A DNA stretch of 64,000 nucleotides from Embleya hyalina (GTDB taxonomy: Bacteria > Actinomycetota > Actinomycetes > Streptomycetales > Streptomycetaceae): positions 62,001-126,000 of the forward strand of contig NZ_BIFH01000014.1 in NCBI RefSeq assembly GCF_003967355.1, given 5' to 3'. The number at the start of each line of letters is the position of its first letter. Within the stretch, counting starts at the first letter, position 1. Made by a program: the position numbers and the translations under genes. This document shows, piece after piece, positions 42,087-51,349 of the stretch. The notes beneath the pieces are model-generated. The model saw only the letters and a program-made list of their open reading frames with translations, made no database searches and had not been told where the DNA came from.

Positions 42087-43514
42087 GTGACGCACGATGC
42101 GCCCGACCCGCATCGGTGGCAGGCGCTCGGGGTCTGTCTGATCGCGGGGTTCATCACCCTCCTCGACGTGTCGATCGTCAACGTCGCGTTGCCGTCGATC
42201 CGGGCGGGCCTGGGCGCGTCGGAGAGCGAGGTGCAGTGGGTGCTGTCCGGCTACGCGCTGACCTTCGGCCTCGTCCTGGTGCCGGCCGGCCGGATCGGCG
42301 ACGCGCGCGGGCGCCGGATGATGTTCATGACCGGCCTGGCCCTGTTCACCGCCGCCAGCGCGCTGTGCGGCGCCGCGCAGACGTCGTTGTGGCTGGTGCT
42401 GGCCCGACTGCTCCAGGGCGTCGCGGGCGGCATCCTCACCCCGCAGGTGTCCGCGCTCATCCAGCAGATGTTCGCCGGCCACGAACGCGGGCGCGCGTTC
42501 GGCATGTTCGGCACGGTGATCGGCATCTCCACGGCGGTCGGCCCGCTTCTGGGCGGCCTGATCATCAAGGCGGCCGGCGCGGAGGAGGGCTGGCGCTGGG
42601 TGTTCTACGTCAACCTCCCGATCGGCGTGCTGGCCCTCGTGCTGGCCCGGCGGCTGCTGCCGGGACCGGACCACGAGAACCGGGCCTGCCTGCGCGACCT
42701 GGACCCGGTCGGGGTGCTCCTGCTCGGCTCCGGCGTGTTGCTGTTGCTGCTGCCGCTGGTCGAGGAGCGCCAGTGGCAGGGCTCGACCAAGTGGCTCCTG
42801 ATCCCGATCGCGGCGGTGTTGCTGGCGGTGTTCGTGCGCTGGGAGATCCACCAGACCCGGGTCGGCCGCAATCCGGTGGTCGACCTGGCCCTGTTCCGGG
42901 TCCGGTCGTACACGCTCGGGTTGTTGGTGATGCTGTTCTACTTCGCCGGATTCACCTCGATCTTCTTCGTCTTCACCCTCTTCCTCCAGTCCGGCCTCGG
43001 GTACAGCGCGCTGCTCGCGGGACTCGCGATCACCCCGTTCGCGGTCGGTTCCGCGGTCGGCGCCTGGCTCGGCGGGCACCTGGTGAACCGGTACGGGCTC
43101 GCGCTGGTGACCGGCGGGCTGCTGATGGTCGCGGTCGGTCTGGGCGGGGCGATCGTGGGGGTGTACGAGGTGCCCGGGCGCGACGTCGGCTGGATCCTGG
43201 CGGCGCCGCTGGCGTTCGCGGGGCTGGGCAGCGGGCTGGTGATCTCGCCCAACCAGACGCTGACCCTGGCCCGGGTGCCGCCGGCGCAGGGCGGCAGCGC
43301 GGGCGGGGTGTTGCAGACCGGGCAGCGGATCGGTTCGGCGATGGGCATCGCGGCGGTCGGGTCGATCTTCTTCTCCCGGCTGGCCGCCGACCAGGGCCGG
43401 GACTGGGCCGGGCCGCTGCGCCACGGCCTGGTGGTGTCGGTGGCGTTCGTGCTCGCCGCGTTCGTCGTCGCGGTGGTGGATCTGCACCGGGGACGGGTGC
43501 CCGGGACCCGGTAG
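42087..43514 (+). CDS. MFS drug exporter, DHA2 type (14 helices)
   Basis: The protein has 475 residues. The GTG at 42087 begins VTHDAPDPHRWQALGVCLIA. Helix 1 has ITLLDVSIVNVALPSI (motif D1), the loop 2-3 motif A is GRIGDARGRRMMF, and motif C is GPLLGGLI in helix 5. About 14 helices can be counted. It is expected to export drugs or metabolites by proton antiport. The frame is open far upstream, but only this part is homologous to the family. The next gene starts 9 bp after its stop, so they may be co-transcribed. Confidence 0.92.
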   Translation: MTHDAPDPHRWQALGVCLIAGFITLLDVSIVNVALPSIRAGLGASESEVQWVLSGYALTFGLVLVPAGRIGDARGRRMMFMTGLALFTAASALCGAAQTSLWLVLARLLQGVAGGILTPQVSALIQQMFAGHERGRAFGMFGTVIGISTAVGPLLGGLIIKAAGAEEGWRWVFYVNLPIGVLALVLARRLLPGPDHENRACLRDLDPVGVLLLGSGVLLLLLPLVEERQWQGSTKWLLIPIAAVLLAVFVRWEIHQTRVGRNPVVDLALFRVRSYTLGLLVMLFYFAGFTSIFFVFTLFLQSGLGYSALLAGLAITPFAVGSAVGAWLGGHLVNRYGLALVTGGLLMVAVGLGGAIVGVYEVPGRDVGWILAAPLAFAGLGSGLVISPNQTLTLARVPPAQGGSAGGVLQTGQRIGSAMGIAAVGSIFFSRLAADQGRDWAGPLRHGLVVSVAFVLAAFVVAVVDLHRGRVPGTR

Positions 43515-43523
43515 CGTCCGGCC

Positions 43524-44258
43524 GTGACCTTCGACATCCACGCGGCACTGCCCGCCGCGCTCGCCGATCGGGCCGGGGCCTGGGAGTTCGTTCGCGCCTT
43601 CGCCGCGGACCGCGCCCGGGCGATCGGGCCCGCCGACGGGTACACCCCGGCGGAACTGGACGCGAGCGCGGCGCGATTGGGCGTCCCGCTGCCGGCCGCG
43701 CTCCGCGAGCTGTACGAACTCCTGGGCCGGCGGGCGGACCTGACGAGCAATCACGACGTGCTGCTGCCGCCCGACAAGCTCTACCTGGAGGACGGCCTGC
43801 TGGTCTTCCGCGAGGAGAACCAGGGTGTGGCGTGGTGGGGCGTGCGGCCGGACGGCGACGACCCCGAGGTGCTGGTGAGTTTCGGTACGGCCGAGCCGGT
43901 CGAGGAGCCGTGGAGCGCGTGGCTGCGCCGGTTCTCGCTCGCGGCCGTCGAGATCGTGCTGTCCGAGACGCTGCTGTTCGACGACGACCTGGTCGAGGCG
44001 GTCGAGCTCGACGCGGGCGACCTCGACCTGCTTCCCGAGGCGATGCGGGAGTTGGCCTTTCCCGGCTACCCCGAGGGCGAGTCGGCCGGGAACCGGATCC
44101 GCTGGTTCGCCGGTCACGACCTGCTCGGCCGTCACGACGGCGCGATGATCGTCTTCCGCGCCCGGACCGAGGACGACCTGGAGGCCTTCTTCGACACGGT
44201 CTGCGGCCCGGACGAGGATGACGACGACGAGGACGAGCCGGACGACCGCACCGGTTGA
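43524..44258 (+). CDS. SMI1/KNR4 (SUKH) family protein
   Basis: The protein has 244 residues from a GTG at 43524. It shows the SUKH layout: YTPAELDASAARLGVPLPAALRELYELLGR (N-terminal helices), LLPPDKLYLEDGLLVFREENQGVAWWGV (core strands) and acidic C-terminal ends (DEDDDDEDEPDD). SUKH proteins in bacteria often neutralise toxins; others act as scaffolds. No polymorphic toxin is adjacent. The tight link to the MFS exporter (9 bp) is unusual. It is cytoplasmic. Confidence 0.82.
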   Translation: MTFDIHAALPAALADRAGAWEFVRAFAADRARAIGPADGYTPAELDASAARLGVPLPAALRELYELLGRRADLTSNHDVLLPPDKLYLEDGLLVFREENQGVAWWGVRPDGDDPEVLVSFGTAEPVEEPWSAWLRRFSLAAVEIVLSETLLFDDDLVEAVELDAGDLDLLPEAMRELAFPGYPEGESAGNRIRWFAGHDLLGRHDGAMIVFRARTEDDLEAFFDTVCGPDEDDDDEDEPDDRTG

Positions 44259-44266
44259 GCCGGTCC

Positions 44267-44304
44267 GGCCGCCCGGCGTCCCCGGGCGCGGACGCCGAGC
44301 GGCC
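44267..44304. terminator. Convergent terminator
   Basis: Arms 44267-44281 and 44290-44304 pair over 15 bp with one mismatch, around an 8-base loop. It lies between the SUKH gene stop and the LVIVD gene stop. Confidence 0.7.
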
Positions 44305-44315
44305 GAACCCGCGGC

Positions 44316-46178
44316 TCAGAACCCGCTGTTGCGGAACGGCTCCTTCGGCCGGCCCAGGTTCGGCTTGCCCAGCACGTCCTTCGCGGACAGCGCGTAGATG
44401 CCGTGATTGGTCAGCACCCACACCACGTTGCGGTCCCACTCGACGTAGACGCCGTGCGTCTGGTTGCCCATCGCCCACTCCGGGAACGTGCCGTCCTCGG
44501 TCGGCCAGTCCCGGGTCCCGGTGCCGAACGCCTTGGGCACGAAGTACGCCTCGATCTCCGGCCGGGCGGGGTTCTTCACGTCGAAGACCTGGGCGCCCGC
44601 GTTGTAGAAGCCGTACACGAGCGTGCCGTCGTCGTGCCGGCCGGGGTTGGTGTAGTAGCCGGTGCGCTTGGGCCCGAAGCTGCCCCGGCGCTGGCAATAG
44701 TCGGTGATCCCGGCCGACTTCGGCGGGGTCGGCCGCGGCAGTTGCCCGACGATCCGGGGGTTGGCCGGGTCCCGCGCGTCGATCTGGTAGATCGGCTTGT
44801 ACGGCTCGTAGCAGTCCTCGGTCAGCGGATAGCCGGAGACGTAGATCATCCCGGTGCGCCGGAACTGCGACACGTCGATGTTGTCGCCCTCGGTGCCCGC
44901 CACCGACGGCGGCAGGTCCAGGTGCCCCACCTGGCGCATCCGGGCCGGGTCGGAGATGTCCAGGACGGTCATGCCCAGGCCGCCCTGCACGGCGAAGCCG
45001 TACCGACCGCCGTGCTCCACCGGTGTGGGCACGAACAGCGACATCCGCGCGCCCAGCCAGCTGGTCCGGTTCCCGCAGCGCGGATTGCGCGCGTACGCCT
45101 CGTCCTCGCCGGTGACCTGCCCGGGCAGGTGCCAGGTGTCCAGCAGCCTCGGCGCGCTCGGGTCGGACATGTCGTAGGACTGGTAGCCGGCCGAGTGCAG
45201 GTTGGTCGGGTACTCGGTGTTGGCGTACGTGTCGTTCGGCGCGACCGCGATGAACATGTACCGGCCGCCGTCCCAGTACGGCACGTCCAGCGAACCGGAG
45301 CCCTGCTGCGGCCGGTTCGGGTCGCTGTGCAGCGGGTCCGGCTGGGTCGAGTCGGTGCTGACGGTCGAGATCAGCTGCCAGTCGGCCTTGCGGGGACCGT
45401 TGAGGCGATACACCTTGAAGCCCTTGAGTCCGGGCTTGGCGCGCAACTTCGCGACACCCTCGGGGTTGCCGTACTTGTCCTTGCCCGGCTCGTCGCCGAG
45501 TTCGGTGATCTGGCGCTTGTCCTCGAAGGACTGCACCATCACGTAGGCGCGCAGCCGGTCGTTCCACTGGATCGTGGACGCGCCCCAGTAGTCCCCGGCC
45601 GCCCAGGTCCCGTTGGCCTTCAGCTCGTCACCGCCGACGTCCTCCCTGGACATCTTCTCCACCACCGTGACGTGCTTGACGTCGGTGATGTCGTAGACGC
45701 GGCCCTCGGAGCGGTCGTACTGGAACATGTAGCGGCGGCCGTCGAAGTCGACGATGTTCTGCCAGGTGTGGAAGAAGTCGGGGGTGAAGTCGTAGCCCTC
45801 GTAGGCGGCTTCGACGGTCATGTTCTTCACGTACTGCCTGCCGTCGTACTCGGCGCGGCGGCCCGGGAAGGGGTGCGGGTTCTCCTCGTCGAGCGGGGTC
45901 GACGCCGGGGCCAGGAACGAACCGTCGAGCTGCATGCCGTACGCGTTCGGATCGGCCGCCCGCGGGCGGCGCTCCTGGCAGACGAGCGGGATGTTCGGAT
46001 CGGTCCCGGCGGTGCCCGCGGCGGTCGCGGCGCGGGTCGGGGAGTCGGCGGCGGGGGCGGCGGCGCGTGGGGCGCCCGCGGAGGTGCAGGCGATGAGCGC
46101 CACCAGGGCGGCCACCGCCGGCACGATCGGTCTGCCGTATCTGCCGGTGCCGTTGCGGAGGAGGGGAGTGCGGCGCAT
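44316..46178 (-). CDS. LVIVD-repeat secreted lipoprotein
   Basis: The ATG at 46178 has GGAAGG upstream and places a signal peptide at 1-32 ending in ALVALIAC, a lipobox-like site; length 620. After a Ala/Thr-rich linker come repeated strands of the LVIVD/beta-propeller type: RVYDITDVKHVTVVEKM, YQSYDMSDPSAPRLLDTWHL, MTVLDISDPARMRQVGHLDL, IYQIDARDPANPRIVGQLPR, AQVFDVKNPARPEIEAYF. At least five blades are visible. It is extracellular or membrane-attached, probably a scaffold or binding protein. The gene is divergent from a LysR gene 410 bp away. Confidence 0.85.
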   Translation of the reverse strand: MRRTPLLRNGTGRYGRPIVPAVAALVALIACTSAGAPRAAAPAADSPTRAATAAGTAGTDPNIPLVCQERRPRAADPNAYGMQLDGSFLAPASTPLDEENPHPFPGRRAEYDGRQYVKNMTVEAAYEGYDFTPDFFHTWQNIVDFDGRRYMFQYDRSEGRVYDITDVKHVTVVEKMSREDVGGDELKANGTWAAGDYWGASTIQWNDRLRAYVMVQSFEDKRQITELGDEPGKDKYGNPEGVAKLRAKPGLKGFKVYRLNGPRKADWQLISTVSTDSTQPDPLHSDPNRPQQGSGSLDVPYWDGGRYMFIAVAPNDTYANTEYPTNLHSAGYQSYDMSDPSAPRLLDTWHLPGQVTGEDEAYARNPRCGNRTSWLGARMSLFVPTPVEHGGRYGFAVQGGLGMTVLDISDPARMRQVGHLDLPPSVAGTEGDNIDVSQFRRTGMIYVSGYPLTEDCYEPYKPIYQIDARDPANPRIVGQLPRPTPPKSAGITDYCQRRGSFGPKRTGYYTNPGRHDDGTLVYGFYNAGAQVFDVKNPARPEIEAYFVPKAFGTGTRDWPTEDGTFPEWAMGNQTHGVYVEWDRNVVWVLTNHGIYALSAKDVLGKPNLGRPKEPFRNSGF

Positions 46179-46588
46179 CTGACGAACCTTCCGACCGGGA
46201 CGATGACGGGGAAGTACACGACCGGCGGCGACGGCGCCGGGCGGGGACGCGGCACACGCCTTCGTGGGGCACGACACGAACGGAATCCCCGATCGCACCG
46301 TCGGCCCGTGACCTCCTCGCCGGCGACCGGTCCATCCGGCGAGGGGCACATTCGGCGAGTGGTCCGACCCGGCGGCTCCGGAAGCTCCGATGCCGCCGCG
46401 CGTCGATCCGCCCGGGGCCGCTCGCGCGCTCGTGCGGCCACGGCGACCGCTCGTCAAGAAGCCGTCGCCACGTGCATGATGGCTGCGCCGGTGCATGTCC
46501 ATCCAATGCCGATCCGGCGCCATGGCATCACCAAACAGGTATGCGTCCTGTCGGGGGGACGCAGCACCGGACCGGTACGGGAGCCCGC
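46179..46588. other. Divergent intergenic region
   Basis: Between the LVIVD lipoprotein and LysR starts. GTGCATG occurs twice (46472-46478 and 46491-46497), and ATGCC-N13-GGCAT (46506-46528) is an inverted repeat of the sort LysR proteins bind. No gene is supported. Confidence 0.45.
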
Positions 46589-47536
46589 GTGGACCTGCTC
46601 GACGGACGGCTGAAGTTTCGCCACCTGACCCTGATCACGGCGATCGCCGAGCACGGGGGAGTCAGCCGCGCGGCCGAGGCGTTGCACCTGACCCAGCCCG
46701 CCGCCACCCGCACGCTGCGCGAGCTGGAGACGATGGTCGGCGTGCCGCTGTTCGAGCGCGGCCCGCACGGGATGAGCGCGACCCTGTACGGCACCGCCCT
46801 GGTCGCCCACGCGCGGGCGATCCTGGCCGAGGTGCGGCGGGCCGGCGACCACCTCGCGAGCCTGCGCGAGGGGCAGACCGGCACGGTCACCGTCGGCACC
46901 CTCCTCGCCGGGACCAGCGTGCTGCTGCCGCGTGCGGTGTCCGCGCTCAAGCGGGAGCGGCCCGGGATCACCGTGATCGTCCGCGAGGCCACCCACGACG
47001 TGCTGCACCCGCAGCTGCTCGCCGGCGAGATCGACGTCGTGGTGGGCCGGTTGGGCCCGGCCGCGGACGCCGGGCGGGTCCGGCGGACCGCGCTGTACCG
47101 CGAGCCGATCCGGCTGGTGGTCCGCCGCGGCCACCCGCTCCTGGACAGCGCGCGCGAGCTGGCCGACACGATCGCGCACCCGTGGATCCTGCCGCTCGAA
47201 CAGACGGCGCTGCGCAGCGAGTTGGCCCAGCTGTTCCTGCGCAACGGGCTGGCGCTGCCGGCCGACCGGGTGGAGTGCACCTCGATCCTGACCGTGCGAG
47301 CGCTGCTGCTCGGCACCGACATGATCGCCGCGCTGCCCGAACTCGTGGTCATCGGCGACGACCGCCTCGCGGTGTTGCCGGTGCCGCTGGAGTCGGTGCG
47401 CCGCACGGTGGGCACCACCCTCCTCGCGGACCGGCCGCCGACCCCCGCCGTGGGCGCCTTCCTCGCCTGCATCGGCGAGGAGGCGACGGCGTTGCGGGCC
47501 GCGCTCGGCGAGCAGGCGGCGCTCGATCCGGACTGA
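46589..47536 (+). CDS. LysR-family transcriptional regulator (GbpR/PcaQ-like)
   Basis: A GTG at 46589 with GGGAG 6 bases upstream gives 315 residues; earlier in-frame starts encode unconserved residues. It begins VDLLDGRLKFRHLTLITAIA, typical of the PcaQ/GbpR subgroup. The helix-turn-helix is GVSRAAEALHLTQPAATRTL. The effector domain covers ~95-300. It may regulate itself or the divergent LVIVD gene from the 410-bp gap. The ligand is unknown. Confidence 0.92.
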   Translation: MDLLDGRLKFRHLTLITAIAEHGGVSRAAEALHLTQPAATRTLRELETMVGVPLFERGPHGMSATLYGTALVAHARAILAEVRRAGDHLASLREGQTGTVTVGTLLAGTSVLLPRAVSALKRERPGITVIVREATHDVLHPQLLAGEIDVVVGRLGPAADAGRVRRTALYREPIRLVVRRGHPLLDSARELADTIAHPWILPLEQTALRSELAQLFLRNGLALPADRVECTSILTVRALLLGTDMIAALPELVVIGDDRLAVLPVPLESVRRTVGTTLLADRPPTPAVGAFLACIGEEATALRAALGEQAALDPD

Positions 47537-47636
47537 CGCGCCCGCCCCGTACCACCGCACGCCCTGTTCAAGCGGTTTCGCGCGGGAGCACCATGCCACC
47601 TCGACGACCGCGCGGGACCGCGCCCAGGGGGCCATC

Positions 47637-48527
47637 GTGCCGAACGATCCGCTCAGCCTCACCTCGCCGCCACGGCTGCTGCTCGTGCTCAACGGCCCCC
47701 GGGGGGTCGGCAAGCGTACGGTGGCCGCCGCCGTCGCCCGGCACCTGCGCGGCGCCACGGTGTTCGACCCCGACGCGGTGGGGGTTCCCGAGCCGGTGGG
47801 CGTCCCCCACACGGCGGGCGCTTCGGGCACGCCGGCGGCCCTCGGCCCCGACCACGAGCGCCGCGACGGCGCCGCCCGCTCGGAGGCTCCCGGACACCGG
47901 CCGCGATCCGCCGCCGGGACGAACACCCCGACGCCGTGGGCCGACCACCGGGCGTCCGGGACGAACCACCACGTCCCCGGCCCGGGCGCCCCCGAGCACC
48001 GCATGCCCGCCCACTGGCGGAACCTGGTCGCGGACGCCGCCGAGGCGCTGCACACACGCCGGCCCGGGCCGATCCTGATGCCCGCCACCCTCCTCGACCG
48101 CACGCACTGCGAGCACCTGCTGGACCTGCTGGTGGCCCGCGGCTTCGACGTCCGACACGTCACGCTGCACCTGGACCACCGCGACCGCCGGGCCCGGATC
48201 GGCGACGACGACGCGACGGCGTCCGGTCGCGCCGCCCGCCGCGCGCGACTCGGCCGTACGCGGCGCTACGAGCGGGCCAGGCCCTGGCTGCACGCGGCGA
48301 CGCTGGTCGTGGATACCACCGCCGCCTCGCCGGACACGATCGCGATCGGCCTCGCCGAGGCGGCGCTGAACGGATCGTTGCCGGTACACCGACCCGGTGC
48401 GGATCGGCCCGACTCCGCCCCGACCCGGATCGACCGGACCGCGCCCGCGGGGGTGTACCGGGCCGGCGTCCGCAACACCCCGGTCCGCGTCGGCCGTACC
48501 CCGAACGGTCGGCGCCGCAGCAGATAG
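47637..48527 (+). CDS. TmrB-like P-loop protein with low-complexity insertion
   Basis: The protein has 296 residues from a GTG at 47637. Walker A is NGPRGVGKRTVAAAVA, followed by GATVFDPDAVGVP, as in TmrB/AAA_18 proteins. About 70 residues of Pro/Ala/His/Arg-rich sequence then interrupt the fold. Homology resumes at HWRNLVADAAEAL, GPILMPATLLDRTH and VTLHLDHRDRRARI. The C-terminal ~45 residues are basic and Pro/Thr-rich. TmrB confers tunicamycin resistance, but most relatives are uncharacterised kinases; no claim on substrate is made. It stands alone. Confidence 0.72.
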   Translation: MPNDPLSLTSPPRLLLVLNGPRGVGKRTVAAAVARHLRGATVFDPDAVGVPEPVGVPHTAGASGTPAALGPDHERRDGAARSEAPGHRPRSAAGTNTPTPWADHRASGTNHHVPGPGAPEHRMPAHWRNLVADAAEALHTRRPGPILMPATLLDRTHCEHLLDLLVARGFDVRHVTLHLDHRDRRARIGDDDATASGRAARRARLGRTRRYERARPWLHAATLVVDTTAASPDTIAIGLAEAALNGSLPVHRPGADRPDSAPTRIDRTAPAGVYRAGVRNTPVRVGRTPNGRRRSR

Positions 48528-48731
48528 CCCCGCCGCGCAGGGGCGGGGGCCCGCCATACCCGATCACACCCCGGCTGTCCATGGGGTCCGGCCCCCGGGA
48601 GGGGGAGGGCGAGATGCCCCCGCATCCGGGGGCCGACCGGCTCGTTCCCCGCGCGGGTGATCAATAACGTCGAGATACGCCCGGTCGGCGTGCTCGACCG
48701 ATCATCCGCCACCTGAATTCGGGGACGTTCC

Positions 48732-49799
48732 ATGACCTTGACCGCACCGATCCTGGATACCCCGGAGGCCGCCGCCCCGCGCCGGGGCAGCGATTTCGCG
48801 CCGCTGCTCGCCGACCTCAAGGCGGCCGGCCTGCTGGAGCGGCGCACCGCCTGGTACGCCCGCTCGATCGGCCTGAACCTGCTGCTCCTGCTCGGCTCCT
48901 GGGCCGCGGTCGTATGGGTCGGCGACTCGTGGTGGCAACTCGCCCTCGCGATACCGGTCGCGCTGTTCACCACCCGCGCGTCCTTCGTCGGCCACGACGC
49001 GGGCCACCAGCAGATCGCCCGCGGCGCCCGGACCCACCGCGTGCTCTCCCTGCTGCACGGCAACCTGCTGATGGGGATGAGCTGCGGCTGGTGGAACGCG
49101 AAGCACAACAAGCACCACGCCAACCCGAACCACCGGGAGAAGGACCCGGACGTCGCGGTCGGCGTGCTGGTCTGGGACGCCGACCAGACGGGCGGCCGCA
49201 CCGGGCTGATGGGCTGGCTGACCCGCAACCAGGCGCGGCTGTTCTTCCCGCTGCTCCTGCTCGAAGGGCTCAACCTCAAGGTCAACGGCCTGATGGCACT
49301 CAAGGACCGCACCCCGCGCGAGCGCCGGGTCGAGGGTTCGGTGCTGGCCGTGCACTACGCCCTGTACATATCGGTGCTCGCGATCGCGATGTCGCCGGTC
49401 AAGGCGCTGGTCTTCGTACTGCTCACACACGCGCTGCTCGGTCTGCACCTGGGCATGGCGTTCGCGCCCAACCACAAGGGCATGCCGATGCCCGAGCCGG
49501 GCGTCAAGTGGGACCACCTGCGCCGCCAGGTGCTCACCTCGCGCAACGTCACCGGCGGCCCGGTCACCGACTGGCTGCTCGGCGGGCTGAACTACCAGAT
49601 CGAGCACCACCTGGTGCCGAACATGCCGCGCGTGAACCTGCGCCGCGCGCAGCCGATCGTGCGCGCGCACTGCGCCCGACTCGGGGTGCCCTACCTGGAG
49701 ACGAGCGCGATCACCTCGTACCGGCAGGCGCTCGGCCACATGCACCGGGTGGGCGCGCCGCTGCGCAAGGAGCGGGCAAAGGTGTCCGCAAACGATTGA
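48732..49799 (+). CDS. Membrane fatty acid desaturase
   Basis: The protein has 355 residues. The three His boxes are intact: GHDAGH, HNKHH and QIEHH, and at least four membrane helices lie between them. It should introduce a double bond into a phospholipid or acyl-CoA chain using di-iron and O2, with ferredoxin or an FAD reductase. The QxxHH third box is as in front-end or linoleoyl-type desaturases. No redox partner is adjacent. The ATG at 48732 has no strong ribosome site; 204 bp separates it from the previous gene. Confidence 0.92.
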   Translation: MTLTAPILDTPEAAAPRRGSDFAPLLADLKAAGLLERRTAWYARSIGLNLLLLLGSWAAVVWVGDSWWQLALAIPVALFTTRASFVGHDAGHQQIARGARTHRVLSLLHGNLLMGMSCGWWNAKHNKHHANPNHREKDPDVAVGVLVWDADQTGGRTGLMGWLTRNQARLFFPLLLLEGLNLKVNGLMALKDRTPRERRVEGSVLAVHYALYISVLAIAMSPVKALVFVLLTHALLGLHLGMAFAPNHKGMPMPEPGVKWDHLRRQVLTSRNVTGGPVTDWLLGGLNYQIEHHLVPNMPRVNLRRAQPIVRAHCARLGVPYLETSAITSYRQALGHMHRVGAPLRKERAKVSAND

Positions 49800-49861
49800 T
49801 GTGTCGTACATCTATCCCTAGGGTGGGGCCGACCTTCCGCCCTCTCCCACCCGGAGCGTTC

Positions 49862-51349
49862 GTGACCGGCCCCGCCTCGACCCCGCACGACGCGCGACGA
49901 CGCTTCCTCGTACCGGTCCTCGGCTCCTGCGGCATCGTCGCCGCCCTGATGCAGACCGTCGTCGTCCCGCTCCTGCCGGACCTGCCCGCGCTGACCGGCA
50001 GTTCGGCCTCGACGGTGAGCTGGACCCTGACCGCCACGCTGCTCAGCGGCGCGGTCTGCACCCCGCTGCTCGGCCGGGCGGGGGACATGTTCGGCAAGAA
50101 GCGCATGCTGGTGCTCGCCATGGTCGTGTTGTCGATCGGCTCGCTGATGTGCGCGCTCACCTCGGACATCGGCGTGCTGATCGTCGGCCGCACCCTCCAG
50201 GGCATGGCCACGGCGGTGGTCCCGCTGGGAATCAGCATCCTGCGCGACGAACTGCCACCGGCCAAGGTCGGCGGCGGCATCGCGATGATGAGCTCGACGC
50301 TCGGCATCGGCGCCGCCGTCGGCCTCCCGCTGGCCGGCCTGGTGGTCGACCACGCCGACTGGCACGTGATGTTCTGGGGCGCCACCGCGCTGGCCCTGAT
50401 GGTGCTGACCCTGGTCGTGCTCGTGGTCCGCGAGTCGCCGGTCCGCACCCCCGGCCGCTTCGACGTGATCGGCTCGCTCGGCCTGGCCGCGTTCCTGGTC
50501 TGCCTGCTGCTCGCGGTCTCCAAGGGCGCCGCCTGGGGCTGGGGCAGCGCCCGTACGGCCGGCCTGACCGGCGCCGCCGCGGTGATCCTGCTCGGCTGGT
50601 GCCGGCACCAGTGGCGGGCGCGCACCCCGCTCGTGGACCTGCGGGTGACCACCCGCCCGGCGGTGCTGCTGCCCAACATCGCCGCGCTGTTCATCGGCTT
50701 CTCGTTCTACGCGAACAGCCTGTCCACGGCCCAGCTGGTCCAGACCCCCGAGGCGAGCGGCTACGGCCTCGGCCTCTCGGTCGCCGCCGGCGGCCTGTGC
50801 CTGCTCCCCGGCGGGGTGATGATGGTCGTACTCTCCCCCGTCTCCACCCGGCTGACCGCCACCCGGGGACCACGCTTCTGCCTCGGCCTCGGCGCCATCC
50901 TGCTCGGCCTGGGCTACGTGGTGCGCATCTTCACCAGCCACGACCTGTGGACCGTCATCGCCGGCGCCACGGTCGTCGCCTCCGGCACCGCCATGTGCTA
51001 CTCGGCGCTGCCGATGCTGGTCATCCGGGCCGTGCCCGCCGCGCAGACCGCCGCCGCCAACGGGATCAACGCACTGATGCGCACCATCGGCCAGGCGGTG
51101 TGCAGCGCGGTGGTGGCGGCCGTGCTCACCTCGTACACGATCTCCGCCGCCGGACGCGAACTGCCCGCGCTGCACGCCTACATGGTGGTGTTCGTGATCG
51201 CCGGCGCGGTGGCCGGCTGCGCGCTGATCGCCTGCCTGTGCATCCCCGACCCCGTCGGCCCCACGGCCGTACCGATCCCCGCCCCGGCCACCCCCGCCGC
51301 CGAGTCGCGTGCGCTCGCGCCTAGGCCGGACCCAACCGGTCGAACATGA
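49862..51349 (+). CDS. MFS exporter, DHA2-like
   Basis: The protein has 495 residues from a GTG at 49862 (VTGPASTPHDARRRFLVPVL). About 14 helices are predicted. Motif A is GRAGDMFGKKRMLVL and the motif C region reads GIGAAVGLPLAGL. It ends in a Pro/Ala-rich tail. The substrate is unknown. Its last 29 bases overlap the 3' end of the convergent lipoprotein gene, and no terminator fits between them. Confidence 0.9.
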   Translation: MTGPASTPHDARRRFLVPVLGSCGIVAALMQTVVVPLLPDLPALTGSSASTVSWTLTATLLSGAVCTPLLGRAGDMFGKKRMLVLAMVVLSIGSLMCALTSDIGVLIVGRTLQGMATAVVPLGISILRDELPPAKVGGGIAMMSSTLGIGAAVGLPLAGLVVDHADWHVMFWGATALALMVLTLVVLVVRESPVRTPGRFDVIGSLGLAAFLVCLLLAVSKGAAWGWGSARTAGLTGAAAVILLGWCRHQWRARTPLVDLRVTTRPAVLLPNIAALFIGFSFYANSLSTAQLVQTPEASGYGLGLSVAAGGLCLLPGGVMMVVLSPVSTRLTATRGPRFCLGLGAILLGLGYVVRIFTSHDLWTVIAGATVVASGTAMCYSALPMLVIRAVPAAQTAAANGINALMRTIGQAVCSAVVAAVLTSYTISAAGRELPALHAYMVVFVIAGAVAGCALIACLCIPDPVGPTAVPIPAPATPAAESRALAPRPDPTGRT

